This document shows positions 25,325 through 34,270 of a DNA stretch of 64,000 bases, piece by piece. The stretch comes from Nocardioides sp. ChNu-153. GTDB taxonomy: Bacteria > Actinomycetota > Actinomycetes > Propionibacteriales > Nocardioidaceae. Position 1 is the stretch's first letter, and every line of letters starts with the position of its first letter. The stretch covers positions 310,001 to 374,000 of the forward strand of contig NZ_JADEVT010000002.1 in assembly GCF_030466625.1 (NCBI RefSeq), given 5' to 3'. The notes under the pieces are model-generated. The model saw only the letters and a list, made by a program, of their open reading frames with translations. It was not told the origin of the DNA and did not search any database. The position numbers were made by a program, and so were the translations under genes.

Positions 25325-26904
25325 CCGAGACGCCCCGGAGCCCCGAGACGCCCGAGAGCCCCGCGACCCCCGCGACGCCAGCGACCGCCGGCACCGCGGG
25401 CGGCCGCCGCCGCGCGGCGCCCGCGACCGAGCGGCGCCGCCGGGTCGACCCCGTGGTGCTGGCCGCCGTGGTCCTGCCGGTCGTGGCCCTCGGGCTCGGC
25501 GCCGCGGTGCGGGTCGGCGCGCCCACCCCGCCCGCGACGGCCCCCGACACGCAGGTGCGCACCGCGGCCACCGTCGTCTGCCCCTCGGCCGGCGTCGCGG
25601 CCGGCACGGGCGGCGACCTCGACGCCATCGTGCCCGACGCCGGTGCCGTGCGTGCGGCCACCGGCCCCGCCGTGGGCGCGGCGACCGTGGAGCTCGACGG
25701 CGAGGAGGTGCCCGTCGCCGACGGGGCGGTCGCGACCACGTCGACCGGCGCGCCCACCACCGTCCGCGCGACCGGCGAGGCCGCACCCGGGCTGGTCGCC
25801 GCCCGGTACGACGCCGCGGGCGGCGCCGGCCGCACCTGCCGGACCCCCGACACCGGCGGGTGGTTCGTCGGCCTCGGCGCCGGCGCCGACCGCGCCTCCG
25901 TGCTCGAGCTGACCAACCCGGACGCCGGCACGGCCGTCGCCGCCGTGACGGTGCTCGGGGAGACCGGACCCGTCGACGTCGAGGCCGCCCGCTCCGTGGT
26001 CGTCGGCGCGGGGGAGACCCGGCGCCTCGACCTGGGCGCCCTCGCGCCGACCCGCGGCGAGCTGGGCGTGCGGGTCGAGGTCACCCGCGGGCGCCTCGCG
26101 CTGGGCGCGCTGCAGACGACGCGGCCGCTCGACGGCACCGCCGGGGGGTCCGCCTGGGCCCCGCTGCTGCCCGCCGCGGCCCCGGCGACGACGCTGCTCG
26201 GACTGCCGGGCGACGCGTCGACCCCCCGCACCCTCGTGGTCGCGAACCCCGCCGACGCGCAGGTGCAGGTCGAGGTCGACCTGCTGGGCGCCGACGGCGG
26301 CTACCGGCCGGCGGGCCTCGAGCCCGTCGTGGTGGCCCCCCGTGCGGTGGCCTCGCTCGACCTGACCGCCGCCGTCGCCGACGGTCTCGCGGACGGCGCC
26401 GGGGGCGCGCTCGGCATCCGGGTCGTCTCGACCGGGGACGTCGCGGCCACCCTGCGCTCGGGTGCGGGCGCCGACGAGGTCGCGGCCGTCCCCGCCGCCC
26501 CCCTCACGACCGGTACGGCGCTGCTCCCGCCGCAGGCGGGCACCGCCCGCCTCGTGCTGTCGCGCGACGCCGAGGACGGGACCGGTGACGGGAGCGGCGA
26601 CGGGAGCGGTGACGACGCGGGTGACGGCGCGGGTGACGACGCGGGTGAGGAGGCGGCGCCCGCGACGGTCGTGGCGCGCGCGGCGGACGGTGCGGAGCTG
26701 CTGCGCGAGGACGTCGCGCTCGACCCGGGTGCGTCCGCGGCCGTGGACCTCCCGGCCGGGGCGGCACGGGTCGACGTGGAGTCCGCCGGTGACGCGGTGC
26801 GGGGCGCCCTCGTGGTGACGGCCGGCGCTCGCACCAGCGTCCTCGCGCTCGCACCCGCCGTGCCCGAGGACCTCGTCGCCGTCGTGCGCCGCGCCTGGCC
26901 GTGA
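25321..26904 (+). CDS. DUF5719 family secreted/membrane-anchored protein
   Basis: 527-aa protein of the actinobacterial DUF5719 family. The Pro/Thr-rich start (TPRSPETPESPATPATPATA) is followed by a single N-terminal membrane helix, VDPVVLAAVVLPVVALGLGAAV (about 43-64); the rest is exported and rich in Ala, Val and Gly with beta-sandwich-like repeats (e.g. VVANPADAQVQVEVDLLGADG). A low-complexity acidic insert GDGSGDGSGDDAGDGAGDDAG (bases 26578-26650) lies near residue 425. Role unknown, but it nearly always follows the membrane GT2 gene, and here overlaps it by ATGA, so the two are presumed to act together at the cell surface. Confidence 0.85.
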   Translation: MTETPRSPETPESPATPATPATAGTAGGRRRAAPATERRRRVDPVVLAAVVLPVVALGLGAAVRVGAPTPPATAPDTQVRTAATVVCPSAGVAAGTGGDLDAIVPDAGAVRAATGPAVGAATVELDGEEVPVADGAVATTSTGAPTTVRATGEAAPGLVAARYDAAGGAGRTCRTPDTGGWFVGLGAGADRASVLELTNPDAGTAVAAVTVLGETGPVDVEAARSVVVGAGETRRLDLGALAPTRGELGVRVEVTRGRLALGALQTTRPLDGTAGGSAWAPLLPAAAPATTLLGLPGDASTPRTLVVANPADAQVQVEVDLLGADGGYRPAGLEPVVVAPRAVASLDLTAAVADGLADGAGGALGIRVVSTGDVAATLRSGAGADEVAAVPAAPLTTGTALLPPQAGTARLVLSRDAEDGTGDGSGDGSGDDAGDGAGDDAGEEAAPATVVARAADGAELLREDVALDPGASAAVDLPAGAARVDVESAGDAVRGALVVTAGARTSVLALAPAVPEDLVAVVRRAWP

Positions 26905-26947
26905 GCGGCACCCGCCGACCGGGCCGGGCGGGGGGCCGGGCGTGGGG

Positions 26948-27424
26948 TCAGGCGTCGGGGTCGTAGCCCGGGTCGATGGTGTCCGGCGTGGTCCCGAGCA
27001 GCTCGGCCAGCAGCTCGGCGACGACGCGGCGCACGAGCTCCTCGAGGTCGGTGCGTGACTCGCTGCGCCGCTCCAGCGGGCGGCGGAACAGCACGATGCG
27101 GTGGGGCTGGTCGGCCCGGGCGCGCACGAGCGAGCCGAGCGGCACGTCGTCGTCCCAGTCGTCGGGAAGGAGCGGCATCTCCTCCACGGCGTACTCGAGC
27201 TCCCCGAGCGCCGCGAGGTGCGCGCGCCAGGGGGCGTCGACGACCGAGACGACCGCGAGCACGACGGCGTCGAAGCGCTCACCGGGCGTCGGGCGGGCCC
27301 GCCGGATGCCGGGCACCGTGCCGACCTGGGGGCCGCGCCCGGCGCGACCGTGCCGGTCGCGCCGCCGTACCGGGCGCACGGGTCGTGCCCCCTCGTCCAC
27401 CGCCTCGTCCACCGGGTCGTCCAC
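26948..27424 (-). CDS. Zincin-like metallopeptidase-family protein without the HExxH motif
   Basis: 158-aa relative of the actinobacterial 'metallopeptidase family' (M. tuberculosis Rv3259 neighbourhood). Conserved features include FDAVVLAVVSVVDAPWRAHL-type first helix, the acidic loop PLLPDDWDDDVPLGSLV, and HRIVLFRRPLERRS before the long helix. In true zincins of this fold that helix carries HExxH; here it reads VRRVVAELLAELLG, with no His, so zinc catalysis is unlikely and a structural or regulatory role is more plausible. GTG 27424 is preceded by GGAGGGAG. A TAGGCT -10 at 27450-27455 lies about 25 nt upstream. It is divergent from the DUF3499 gene. Confidence 0.75.
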   Translation of the reverse strand: MDDPVDEAVDEGARPVRPVRRRDRHGRAGRGPQVGTVPGIRRARPTPGERFDAVVLAVVSVVDAPWRAHLAALGELEYAVEEMPLLPDDWDDDVPLGSLVRARADQPHRIVLFRRPLERRSESRTDLEELVRRVVAELLAELLGTTPDTIDPGYDPDA

Positions 27425-27449
27425 GCGAATCTCCCTCCGACCGTCCGCG

Positions 27450-27455
27450 AGCCTA
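27450..27455 (-). promoter_or_regulatory. -10 box of the zincin-like gene
   Basis: Minus-strand TAGGCT, predicted start about 19 nt before GTG 27424, so this gene has a short leader with a GGAGGGAG ribosome-binding site. Confidence 0.4.
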
Positions 27456-27479
27456 GCCGGGTGCGCCGGCGGCCCGGAG

Positions 27480-27485
27480 TACCGT
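27480..27485 (+). promoter_or_regulatory. Leaderless -10 box of the DUF3499 gene
   Basis: TACCGT, 7 nt before GTG 27493. Confidence 0.4.
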
Positions 27486-27492
27486 CTGGCCC

Positions 27493-28011
27493 GTGAGGTC
27501 CGCCCGTCGTTGTTCGCGCACCGCCTGCGGTCGTCCCGCGGCGATGACGCTCACCTACGTCTACTCCGACCAGACCGCGGTCCTCGGGCCGCTGTCGACG
27601 ACGGCGGAGCCCCACGCCTACGACCTGTGCGAGCAGCACAGCGAGCGGCTGTCGGCGCCGCGCGGCTGGGAGGTCCTCCGCCTGGCGAACGTGCCGGTCG
27701 GGGCGGGCCCCTCCGACGACGACCTCCTCGCGCTGGCCGACGCCGTGCGCGAGGCCGCGGTGCGTCCGGCGCCGGCCCCGAGCCGCCCGCCGCACGTCGT
27801 CGGCCCGCAGGGCCGGGACGAGCCCTTCGACCAGGAGCGCCGCCCGTCGGTCCCCGCCCCGGCCGACTCCCTCGACTCCCTCGACTCCTTCGACCCCCTC
27901 GACCCCCGTGCCCCCCGCAGCGACCACCCCGGTCGTCCTGCCCGGCACGGCGGTGCGCCGCGGCGCGGCGGGCACCTGCGGGTGCTCGACACCGACCCCA
28001 CGCTGCTCTGA
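27493..28011 (+). CDS. DUF3499 family protein
   Basis: 172-aa actinobacterial protein (M. tuberculosis Rv3258c-like). The conserved part is the first 80 residues: RRCSRTACGRPAAMTLTYVYSDQTAVLGPL, then PHAYDLCEQHSERLSAPRGWEVLRL. The CxxxxC pair plus CEQH form a likely zinc-ribbon. The remainder is low-complexity, including DSLDSLDSFDPLD encoded by tandem repeats. Function unknown; its place between the zincin-like gene and manB is conserved across actinobacteria. The start is set by a leaderless -10. Confidence 0.85.
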   Translation: MRSARRCSRTACGRPAAMTLTYVYSDQTAVLGPLSTTAEPHAYDLCEQHSERLSAPRGWEVLRLANVPVGAGPSDDDLLALADAVREAAVRPAPAPSRPPHVVGPQGRDEPFDQERRPSVPAPADSLDSLDSFDPLDPRAPRSDHPGRPARHGGAPRRGGHLRVLDTDPTLL

Positions 28012-28034
28012 CCCCGCGTCGGCGCGCGGGACGC

Positions 28035-28040
28035 TAGGCT
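28035..28040 (+). promoter_or_regulatory. Leaderless -10 box of manB
   Basis: TAGGCT, 7 nt before ATG 28048. Confidence 0.5.
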
Positions 28041-28047
28041 CCGGGGC

Positions 28048-29424
28048 ATGGCGCCCAGCGGAACGCTCGACCCGTCCAACCTCACCGCCGTCTTCAAGGC
28101 GTACGACGTCCGGGGCACCGTCCCCGACCAGCTCGACGAGGAGTTCGCGCGCCGGGTCGGCGCCGCCTTCGTGCAGGTCACCGGTGCTCCCACCGTCGTC
28201 GTCGGCCACGACATGCGGCCCTCGTCCCCGGGCATGGCCGGGGCCTTCGCGCAGGGCGCGGCCGACCAGGGCGCCGACGTCGTGCTCATCGGTCTCGCCT
28301 CCACCGACCAGCTCTACTTCGCGTCGGGCCACCTCGGCCACGCCGGCGCGATGTTCACCGCCAGCCACAACCCGGCGCAGTACAACGGCATCAAGATGTG
28401 CCGGGCCAACGCGGTGCCGATCGGCACCGACACGGGCCTGGCCGAGATCCGCGACCTCGTCGCCGGCGAGGAGCCCGCCCCGGCCACGCGCACGGGCAGC
28501 ATCACGGAGCACGACGTCCTCGCGGCGTACGCCGCCCACGTGCTGTCGCTGGCCCCCGTCACCGGCCGCCGGCTCAAGCTGGTCGTGGACGCCGGCAACG
28601 GCATGGCCGGGCTCACGGCCCCGGCGGTGTTCGACCGGATCGGCGCCGGCGCGGTCGACATGGTGCCGATGTACTTCGAGCTCGACGGCACCTTCCCGAA
28701 CCACGAGGCCAACCCCATCGACGCCGAGACCCTGGTCGACCTGCAGGCCCGCGTCGTGGCCGAGCAGGCCGACATCGGGCTCGCCTTCGACGGTGACGCC
28801 GACCGCTGCTTCCTCGTCGACGAGACCGGGCGGGCGGTCTCGCCCTCGACGCTGACGGCGCTCATCGCGGACCGCGAGCTGGCCCGGGTGCCCGGCTCCA
28901 ACGTCATCCACAACCTCATCACGTCGAAGGCCGTGCCCGAGATCGTGGCGGAGAAGGGCGGCACGCCCGTCCGCACCCGGGTGGGCCACTCCTACATCAA
29001 GGCCACGATGGCCGAGACCGACGCCGTCTTCGGCGGGGAGCACAGCGGGCACTTCTACTTCCGCGACTTCTGGCGCGCCGACTCCGGGATGCTCGCCGCG
29101 CTGCACGCGCTCGCGGCGCTGGCCGGCACCGACGTGACGCTGTCGGAGCTGCTCGCCGAGTACGAGCGCTACCCGATGAGCGGGGAGATCAACTCCACGG
29201 TCGCCGACCAGGCGGCGGTGCTGGCCGAGCTGCGCAGCACCTTCGGTGCCCGGCCCGGCGTGACGATCGACGAGCTCGACGGCCTCACCTTCGACGCGGC
29301 CGACTGGTGGTTCAACGTGCGGGCCTCCAACACCGAACCGCTGCTGCGGCTCAACGTGGAGGGCAAGGACGAGGCCACGATGGCCCGGGTCCGCGACGAG
29401 GCGCTGGCGGTGATCCGCCGATGA
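28048..29424 (+). CDS. manB: Phosphomannomutase/phosphoglucomutase
   Basis: 458-aa alpha-D-phosphohexomutase, converting mannose-6-phosphate to mannose-1-phosphate for GDP-mannose, the donor for mannosylated envelope glycans. Domain signatures in order: FKAYDVRGTVPDQL at the N-terminus, the phosphoserine loop FTASHNPAQYNGIK (Ser near residue 105), the Mg-binding FDGDADRCFLVDE (about 247), the sugar-binding GGEHSGHFYFRDF (about 330) and the C-terminal phosphate loop RASNTEPLLRLNVE. Length and all motifs are normal. Its stop overlaps the Trm112 ATG (ATGA), and the SIS gene follows, so the three form an operon. Confidence 0.95.
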   Translation: MAPSGTLDPSNLTAVFKAYDVRGTVPDQLDEEFARRVGAAFVQVTGAPTVVVGHDMRPSSPGMAGAFAQGAADQGADVVLIGLASTDQLYFASGHLGHAGAMFTASHNPAQYNGIKMCRANAVPIGTDTGLAEIRDLVAGEEPAPATRTGSITEHDVLAAYAAHVLSLAPVTGRRLKLVVDAGNGMAGLTAPAVFDRIGAGAVDMVPMYFELDGTFPNHEANPIDAETLVDLQARVVAEQADIGLAFDGDADRCFLVDETGRAVSPSTLTALIADRELARVPGSNVIHNLITSKAVPEIVAEKGGTPVRTRVGHSYIKATMAETDAVFGGEHSGHFYFRDFWRADSGMLAALHALAALAGTDVTLSELLAEYERYPMSGEINSTVADQAAVLAELRSTFGARPGVTIDELDGLTFDAADWWFNVRASNTEPLLRLNVEGKDEATMARVRDEALAVIRR

Positions 29425-29636
29425 GCGTCGACGCCACCCTGCTGCGCATCGTCGTGTGCCCCGCGTGCCATGGCGCGCTCGAGGAGCGCGCCGTCGACAC
29501 CACGGCGGGGGCGGCGGCCGACCTCGGCAGCCCCTCCGACGAGAGCACGCTGGTCTGCACGGCCTGCGGGCTGGTCTACCCGGTGCGCTCCGGCATCCCC
29601 GTGCTCCTCGTCGACGAGGCGCGCCGCCCGGCCTGA
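29421..29636 (+). CDS. Trm112 family zinc-ribbon protein
   Basis: 71-aa protein. IVVCPACHGALEE and STLVCTACGLVYPVRSGIPVLL give the two CxxC pairs and the 'YP..GIP.LL' tail of the Trm112/UPF0434 family. Eukaryotic and archaeal Trm112 activates methyltransferases acting on tRNA, rRNA and release factors; bacterial members are poorly studied. ATG 29421 overlaps the manB stop (ATGA). The insertion between the CxxC pairs (VDTTAGAAADLGSPSDE) is common in actinobacterial members. Confidence 0.9.
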   Translation: MSVDATLLRIVVCPACHGALEERAVDTTAGAAADLGSPSDESTLVCTACGLVYPVRSGIPVLLVDEARRPA

Positions 29637-29684
29637 GGCGGCGGGGCGGAGACGGCTCGAGACGGCGCACAGGAGGCGGGGACG

Positions 29685-30719
29685 GTGGCGGCGATGTGGT
29701 TCGACGAGTCGCGGCTCGACGACGAGCGGGCGCTGGCGGGCGCCGACGCCCGGCTGCGCGCGCTCGCCGAGTCCGGCGCCCGGGTCCGCCGCGAGGCGCA
29801 GGCCGCGGCCGAGGCCGTCGACGGCCGGGTCCGGGAGGCGCGTGAGCGTCCCCGCCCGCGAGCCGTGGTGGCCGCCGGTGCCGAGGCCCGCCTGCTGCGC
29901 GCCGTGCTCGAGGCCGGCTGTCCCGTCCCCCTCGTCGCCTGGTCCGCCCCGGGCCTCCCGGGCTGGACGGGCAGCCTCGACCTCGTCGTCGTGCTCGCCC
30001 CCGGCGGTGACGACGTCGCCGCGGCCGGCACCGTCGCCGAGGCGGTACGACGGGGGGCCGACGTGCTCGTCGCCTGCCCGCCCGCCTCGCTCGTCGCCGA
30101 CCACGCCGCCGGGCGCGACGTGGTGCTGCTGCCGACCACCAGCGGGGACCCCCTGGCCGCCGCCGTCGTCGCCCTCGACTTCCTCGCCGGCGCCGGCCTG
30201 GGCCGCAGCACCGACCCCGAGGTGGTGGCGCTGGCGCTCGACGACGTGGCGGTGCGCTGCTCGCCGTACCGGGACATCGCCGGCAACCCGGCGAAGGAGG
30301 CGGCCATCGGGCTCGCCGACGCCGTACCGCTGGTGTGGGGCGGCACGCCGCTGGCCGCCCGCGCGGCCCGGCGCGTGGCCGAGGCGCTGCGGTCGGGCTC
30401 CGGCCGCGCCGCGCTCGCGGGCGACGCCGAGCAGCTGCTCCCCGTGCTGGAGGCGGCCCGCCCCCGCGACGTCTTCGCCGACCCGTTCGACGGGGACGGC
30501 GGCGCGAGCCGACCGGTCCTCCTCGTGCTCGACGACGGGTCCGACGACCCGCGGGTCCGTGAGCAGGGCGGGCACCTGCGCGCGGTGGCGGCCGCCCATG
30601 ACGTCCGGGTCGTCGAGCTGCGCCACGACGACGGGGGAGAGGTGGCCCGCTACGCCTCGCTGCTGCTGCAGGGCCGGTACGCCGCGGCGTACCTCGGGCT
30701 GGGGCTCGTCCCCGCCTGA
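29685..30719 (+). CDS. SIS-domain protein, phosphomannose/phosphoglucose isomerase-like
   Basis: 344-aa protein corresponding to the SIS-domain protein beside manA/manB in mycobacteria (Rv3256c-like). MWFDESRLDDERALAGADARLRALAESGARVRRE is the family N-terminus, the first SIS half spans AVVAAGAEARLLRAVLEAG to GSLDLVVVLAPGGDD, and a conserved SPYRDIAGNPAKEAAIGLADAVPLVWGG centre follows. Typical sugar-binding SIS Ser/Thr residues are few, so isomerase activity is uncertain. GTG 29685 or ATG 29694 could be the start; both fit. It probably shares the manB transcript, 48 nt behind Trm112. Confidence 0.8.
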   Translation: MAAMWFDESRLDDERALAGADARLRALAESGARVRREAQAAAEAVDGRVREARERPRPRAVVAAGAEARLLRAVLEAGCPVPLVAWSAPGLPGWTGSLDLVVVLAPGGDDVAAAGTVAEAVRRGADVLVACPPASLVADHAAGRDVVLLPTTSGDPLAAAVVALDFLAGAGLGRSTDPEVVALALDDVAVRCSPYRDIAGNPAKEAAIGLADAVPLVWGGTPLAARAARRVAEALRSGSGRAALAGDAEQLLPVLEAARPRDVFADPFDGDGGASRPVLLVLDDGSDDPRVREQGGHLRAVAAAHDVRVVELRHDDGGEVARYASLLLQGRYAAAYLGLGLVPA

Positions 30720-30722
30720 CCC

Positions 30723-30756
30723 CGGGCGCCGGGCTACGACGCGCGGCGGGCGCCCG
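30723..30756 (+). terminator. Weak hairpin after the SIS gene
   Basis: CGGGCGCC (30723-30730) pairs with GGCGCCCG (30749-30756) around an 18-nt loop, just after the SIS stop. A possible end of the manB operon. Confidence 0.3.
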
Positions 30757-30784
30757 ACGCGGTCGCGCCGCCCCGGCGTCGCAC

Positions 30785-30790
30785 TAGGCT
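30785..30790 (+). promoter_or_regulatory. Leaderless -10 box before the DUF808 leader peptide
   Basis: TAGGCT, 7 nt before GTG 30798, not before the DUF808 start itself. Confidence 0.45.
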
Positions 30791-30797
30791 GCTCGAC

Positions 30798-30842
30798 GTG
30801 ACGACCTCGACGACCCTCCTCCGTCCGGCGGCCCACCGGTGA
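30798..30842 (+). CDS. Possible 14-residue leader peptide coupled to the DUF808 gene
   Basis: A short frame, [14 protein letters not shown], starts at GTG 30798 exactly where a leaderless transcript from the -10 at 30785 would begin, and its TGA overlaps the DUF808 start as GTGA. The DUF808 GTG has no ribosome-binding site of its own, so translation of this peptide may deliver ribosomes to it. No function is known; it could be chance. Confidence 0.35.
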   Translation: MTTSTTLLRPAAHR

Positions 30843-31846
30843 GCGGCGGCCTCTTCGCCCTGCTCGACGACGTCGCGGCGCTCGCGCGCCTCGCGGCGGC
30901 CTCGATCGACGACGTGGGCGCCGCGGCCGGCCGCGCCAGCGTGAAGGCGGCCGGCGTGGTCGTCGACGACACCGCCGTCACGCCGCAGTACGTGCAGGGC
31001 GTCGCCGCCGAGCGCGAGCTGCCCATCGTGCGCCGCATCGCGGTGGGGTCGCTGCGCAACAAGCTGCTCATCATCCTGCCGGCGGCCCTGCTGCTCAGCC
31101 AGTTCCTGCCCTGGTTGCTGACGCCGATCCTCATGGCCGGCGGCGCCTTCCTCTGCTACGAGGGTGCCGAGAAGATCTGGGAGAAGGTCAGCGGGCACCA
31201 CGGGGGTCACGGCCCGGAGGTGGTCGAGGCCGGCCCCGACACAGAGAACAAGCTGGTCTCCGGCGCCATCCGCACCGACCTCATCCTCTCGGCCGAGATC
31301 ATGGTCATCTCGCTCAACGAGGTGAGCGACGAGCCGTTCCTCTCGCGCGCGGCGATCCTCGTCGTCGTCGCCCTGGGCATCACCGCGCTGGTCTACGGCG
31401 TCGTGGCGCTCATCGTGAAGACCGACGACGTCGGCCTGCGCCTCGCCCAGCGCCCGTCGCGCGCCGCACAGCGCATCGGCAACGGGATGGTCAAGGCCAT
31501 GCCGAAGGTGCTGACCGCCATCTCGGTCGTCGGCACCGCCGCGATGCTGTGGGTGGGCGGCCACATCCTGCTCGTCGGGGTCGACGACCTCGGCTGGCAC
31601 GCGCCGTACGACCTCGTGCACCACCTCGAGGAGGACGTGCACCACGCCCTCGGCGCCCTCGGCGCCGTCGGGGGGTGGCTGACCAACACGGCAGCGTCCG
31701 CGGTGGTCGGCCTCGTGGTCGGCGCGATCGTCGTCGCGGTGCTGCACCTGGTGCCCCGCCGCGGCGGGAAGCACGGCGGCGGGCACGGGGAGCACGGCGG
31801 CGACACGGCCCCCGCGGATTCGGGATCGGCGCCCGACGCGTCCTAG
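30839..31846 (+). CDS. DUF808 family inner-membrane protein (YedI-like)
   Basis: 335-aa membrane protein. The N-terminus [50 protein letters not shown] is the DUF808 signature, followed by helices [61 protein letters not shown] and [20 protein letters not shown] (roughly four membrane spans). Conserved acidic [21 protein letters not shown] lies between. The C-terminus is His/Gly-rich ([12 protein letters not shown]), possibly metal-binding. Function unknown in all bacteria. Start GTG 30839 gives the family N-terminus and overlaps a leader frame. Its TAG stop forms part of the ahcY -10 box. Confidence 0.88.
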   Translation: MSGGLFALLDDVAALARLAAASIDDVGAAAGRASVKAAGVVVDDTAVTPQYVQGVAAERELPIVRRIAVGSLRNKLLIILPAALLLSQFLPWLLTPILMAGGAFLCYEGAEKIWEKVSGHHGGHGPEVVEAGPDTENKLVSGAIRTDLILSAEIMVISLNEVSDEPFLSRAAILVVVALGITALVYGVVALIVKTDDVGLRLAQRPSRAAQRIGNGMVKAMPKVLTAISVVGTAAMLWVGGHILLVGVDDLGWHAPYDLVHHLEEDVHHALGALGAVGGWLTNTAASAVVGLVVGAIVVAVLHLVPRRGGKHGGGHGEHGGDTAPADSGSAPDAS

Positions 31847-31849
31847 GCT
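31844..31849 (+). promoter_or_regulatory. -10 box of ahcY overlapping the DUF808 stop
   Basis: TAGGCT; the first three bases are the DUF808 stop codon. The predicted start near 31856 leaves a leader of about 74 nt. Confidence 0.45.
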
Positions 31850-31855
31850 CGACCG

Positions 31856-31929
31856 CGTCCGCGTGGGAGAACCCACAGAGCGCAGATGCGCGACGCAGAC
31901 CTGGCTCCACCCGTTCGAGGAGACATCCG
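31856..31929 (+). promoter_or_regulatory. Structured 5' leader of ahcY
   Basis: Contains two short perfect hairpins, GTGGG-AGAA-CCCAC (31863-31876) and GCGC-AGAT-GCGC (31880-31891), followed by single-stranded sequence and a strong GAGGAGA ribosome-binding site at 31917. It does not match the SAH riboswitch consensus. A regulatory function is possible but unproven. Confidence 0.3.
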
Positions 31930-33369
<1,440 letters not shown>

Positions 33370-33373
33370 GCCT

Positions 33374-33407
33374 CCGGGGGCCACCGGGGGCCACCGGGGG
33401 CCACCGG
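33374..33407. repeat. Three 10-bp tandem repeats after ahcY
   Basis: CCGGGGGCCA repeated three times plus a partial CCGG, directly behind the ahcY stop. Confidence 0.75.
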
Positions 33408-33439
33408 CTCCCTCGGGCCCCCTCGGCTCGCACGCGCGC

Positions 33440-33477
33440 GGCACCGTCGTCCCGGACCACCCGGGTACGGCGGTGCC
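33440..33477 (+). terminator. Probable terminator hairpin between ahcY and mtrA
   Basis: GGCACCG (33440-33446) pairs with CGGTGCC (33471-33477), continued by CGT/ACG and CCCGG/CCGGG inside. It lies between ahcY and the mtrA promoter. Confidence 0.5.
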
Positions 33478-33497
33478 GTCGTTCGTCCCGGCGCCGT

Positions 33498-33503
33498 CAT
33501 ACT
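33498..33503 (+). promoter_or_regulatory. Leaderless -10 box of mtrA
   Basis: CATACT, 7 nt before GTG 33511, favouring that start over GTG 33505. Confidence 0.45.
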
Positions 33504-33510
33504 GGTGGTC

Positions 33511-34236
33511 GTGACCAACGAACGAGGCGTGGCCGCGGGCGCGTCGGCCGAGGCGGACAGCCGTGGCCGCGTGCTCGTCGTCGACGACGACGCCTCCCTG
33601 GCGGAGATGCTGACGATCGTGCTGCGCCAGGAGGGCTTCGAGTCCGCGGTGTGCCTGCGCGGCGACGAGGCGCTCGACGCGTTCCGGGAGTTCCGCCCCG
33701 ACGTGCTGCTGCTGGACCTGATGCTGCCCGGCAAGGACGGCATCGACGTGTGCAAGGAGGTGCGCGCCGAGTCGGGCGTGCCGATCGTCATGCTGACCGC
33801 GAAGGGCGACACCGTCGACGTGGTGGTCGGCCTCGAGTCGGGCGCCGACGACTACGTGGTGAAGCCGTTCAAGCCGAAGGAGCTGGTGGCGCGCATCCGC
33901 GCCCGCGTGCGCCGCGCCGAGGCCCCCGCCCAGGAGACGCTCGGCATCGGCGACCTCTCGATCGACGTGGCCGGTCACCAGGTGACCCGTGGCGGCGTGC
34001 CGATCAACCTGACGCCGCTGGAGTTCGACCTCCTCGTCTGCCTGGCCCGCCGGCCGTGGCAGGCCTTCAGCCGCGAGGTGCTGCTGGAGGAGGTGTGGGG
34101 CTACCGCCACGCGGCCGACACCCGACTCGTCAACGTGCACGTGCAGCGGCTGCGCTCGAAGGTGGAGCACGACCCCGAGCGCCCCGAGATCGTCCTGACG
34201 GTGCGGGGCGTCGGCTACAAGGCCGGTCCGTCCTGA
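33511..34236 (+). CDS. mtrA: Response regulator MtrA
   Basis: 241-aa OmpR-type DNA-binding response regulator, essential in mycobacteria and controlling cell division and wall genes. The receiver domain has VLVVDDDASLAEML, the phosphorylated Asp in VLLLDLMLPGKDG (near residue 69), Thr in VMLTAKGD and Lys in YVVKPFKPKEL. The winged-helix output domain carries LTPLEFDLLVCLARRP and RLVNVHVQRLRSKVEHDP, the recognition helix typical of MtrA. An unusual 20-residue Ala/Glu-rich N-terminal extension precedes the receiver. Part of mtrA-mtrB-lpqB, 34 nt upstream of mtrB. Confidence 0.95.
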   Translation: MTNERGVAAGASAEADSRGRVLVVDDDASLAEMLTIVLRQEGFESAVCLRGDEALDAFREFRPDVLLLDLMLPGKDGIDVCKEVRAESGVPIVMLTAKGDTVDVVVGLESGADDYVVKPFKPKELVARIRARVRRAEAPAQETLGIGDLSIDVAGHQVTRGGVPINLTPLEFDLLVCLARRPWQAFSREVLLEEVWGYRHAADTRLVNVHVQRLRSKVEHDPERPEIVLTVRGVGYKAGPS

Positions 34237-34270
34237 CCCGCTCCCACCCCGGCCGGGCCCGGAGGGCCTC

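Noticed and set aside
26948-27424. Active zinc metallopeptidase
   Set aside because: The HExxH motif is absent in the relevant helix, so the family name cannot be taken as activity.
21221-29670. Two minus-strand frames of about 1500 codons
   Set aside because: Same reason: antisense frames of GC-rich coding DNA; the plus strand holds GT2, DUF5719 and manB with clear signatures.
31856-31929. SAH riboswitch before ahcY
   Set aside because: The GAGGAGCGCUGC and AGGCUCGG pairing elements are not in the expected order; only generic hairpins were found.
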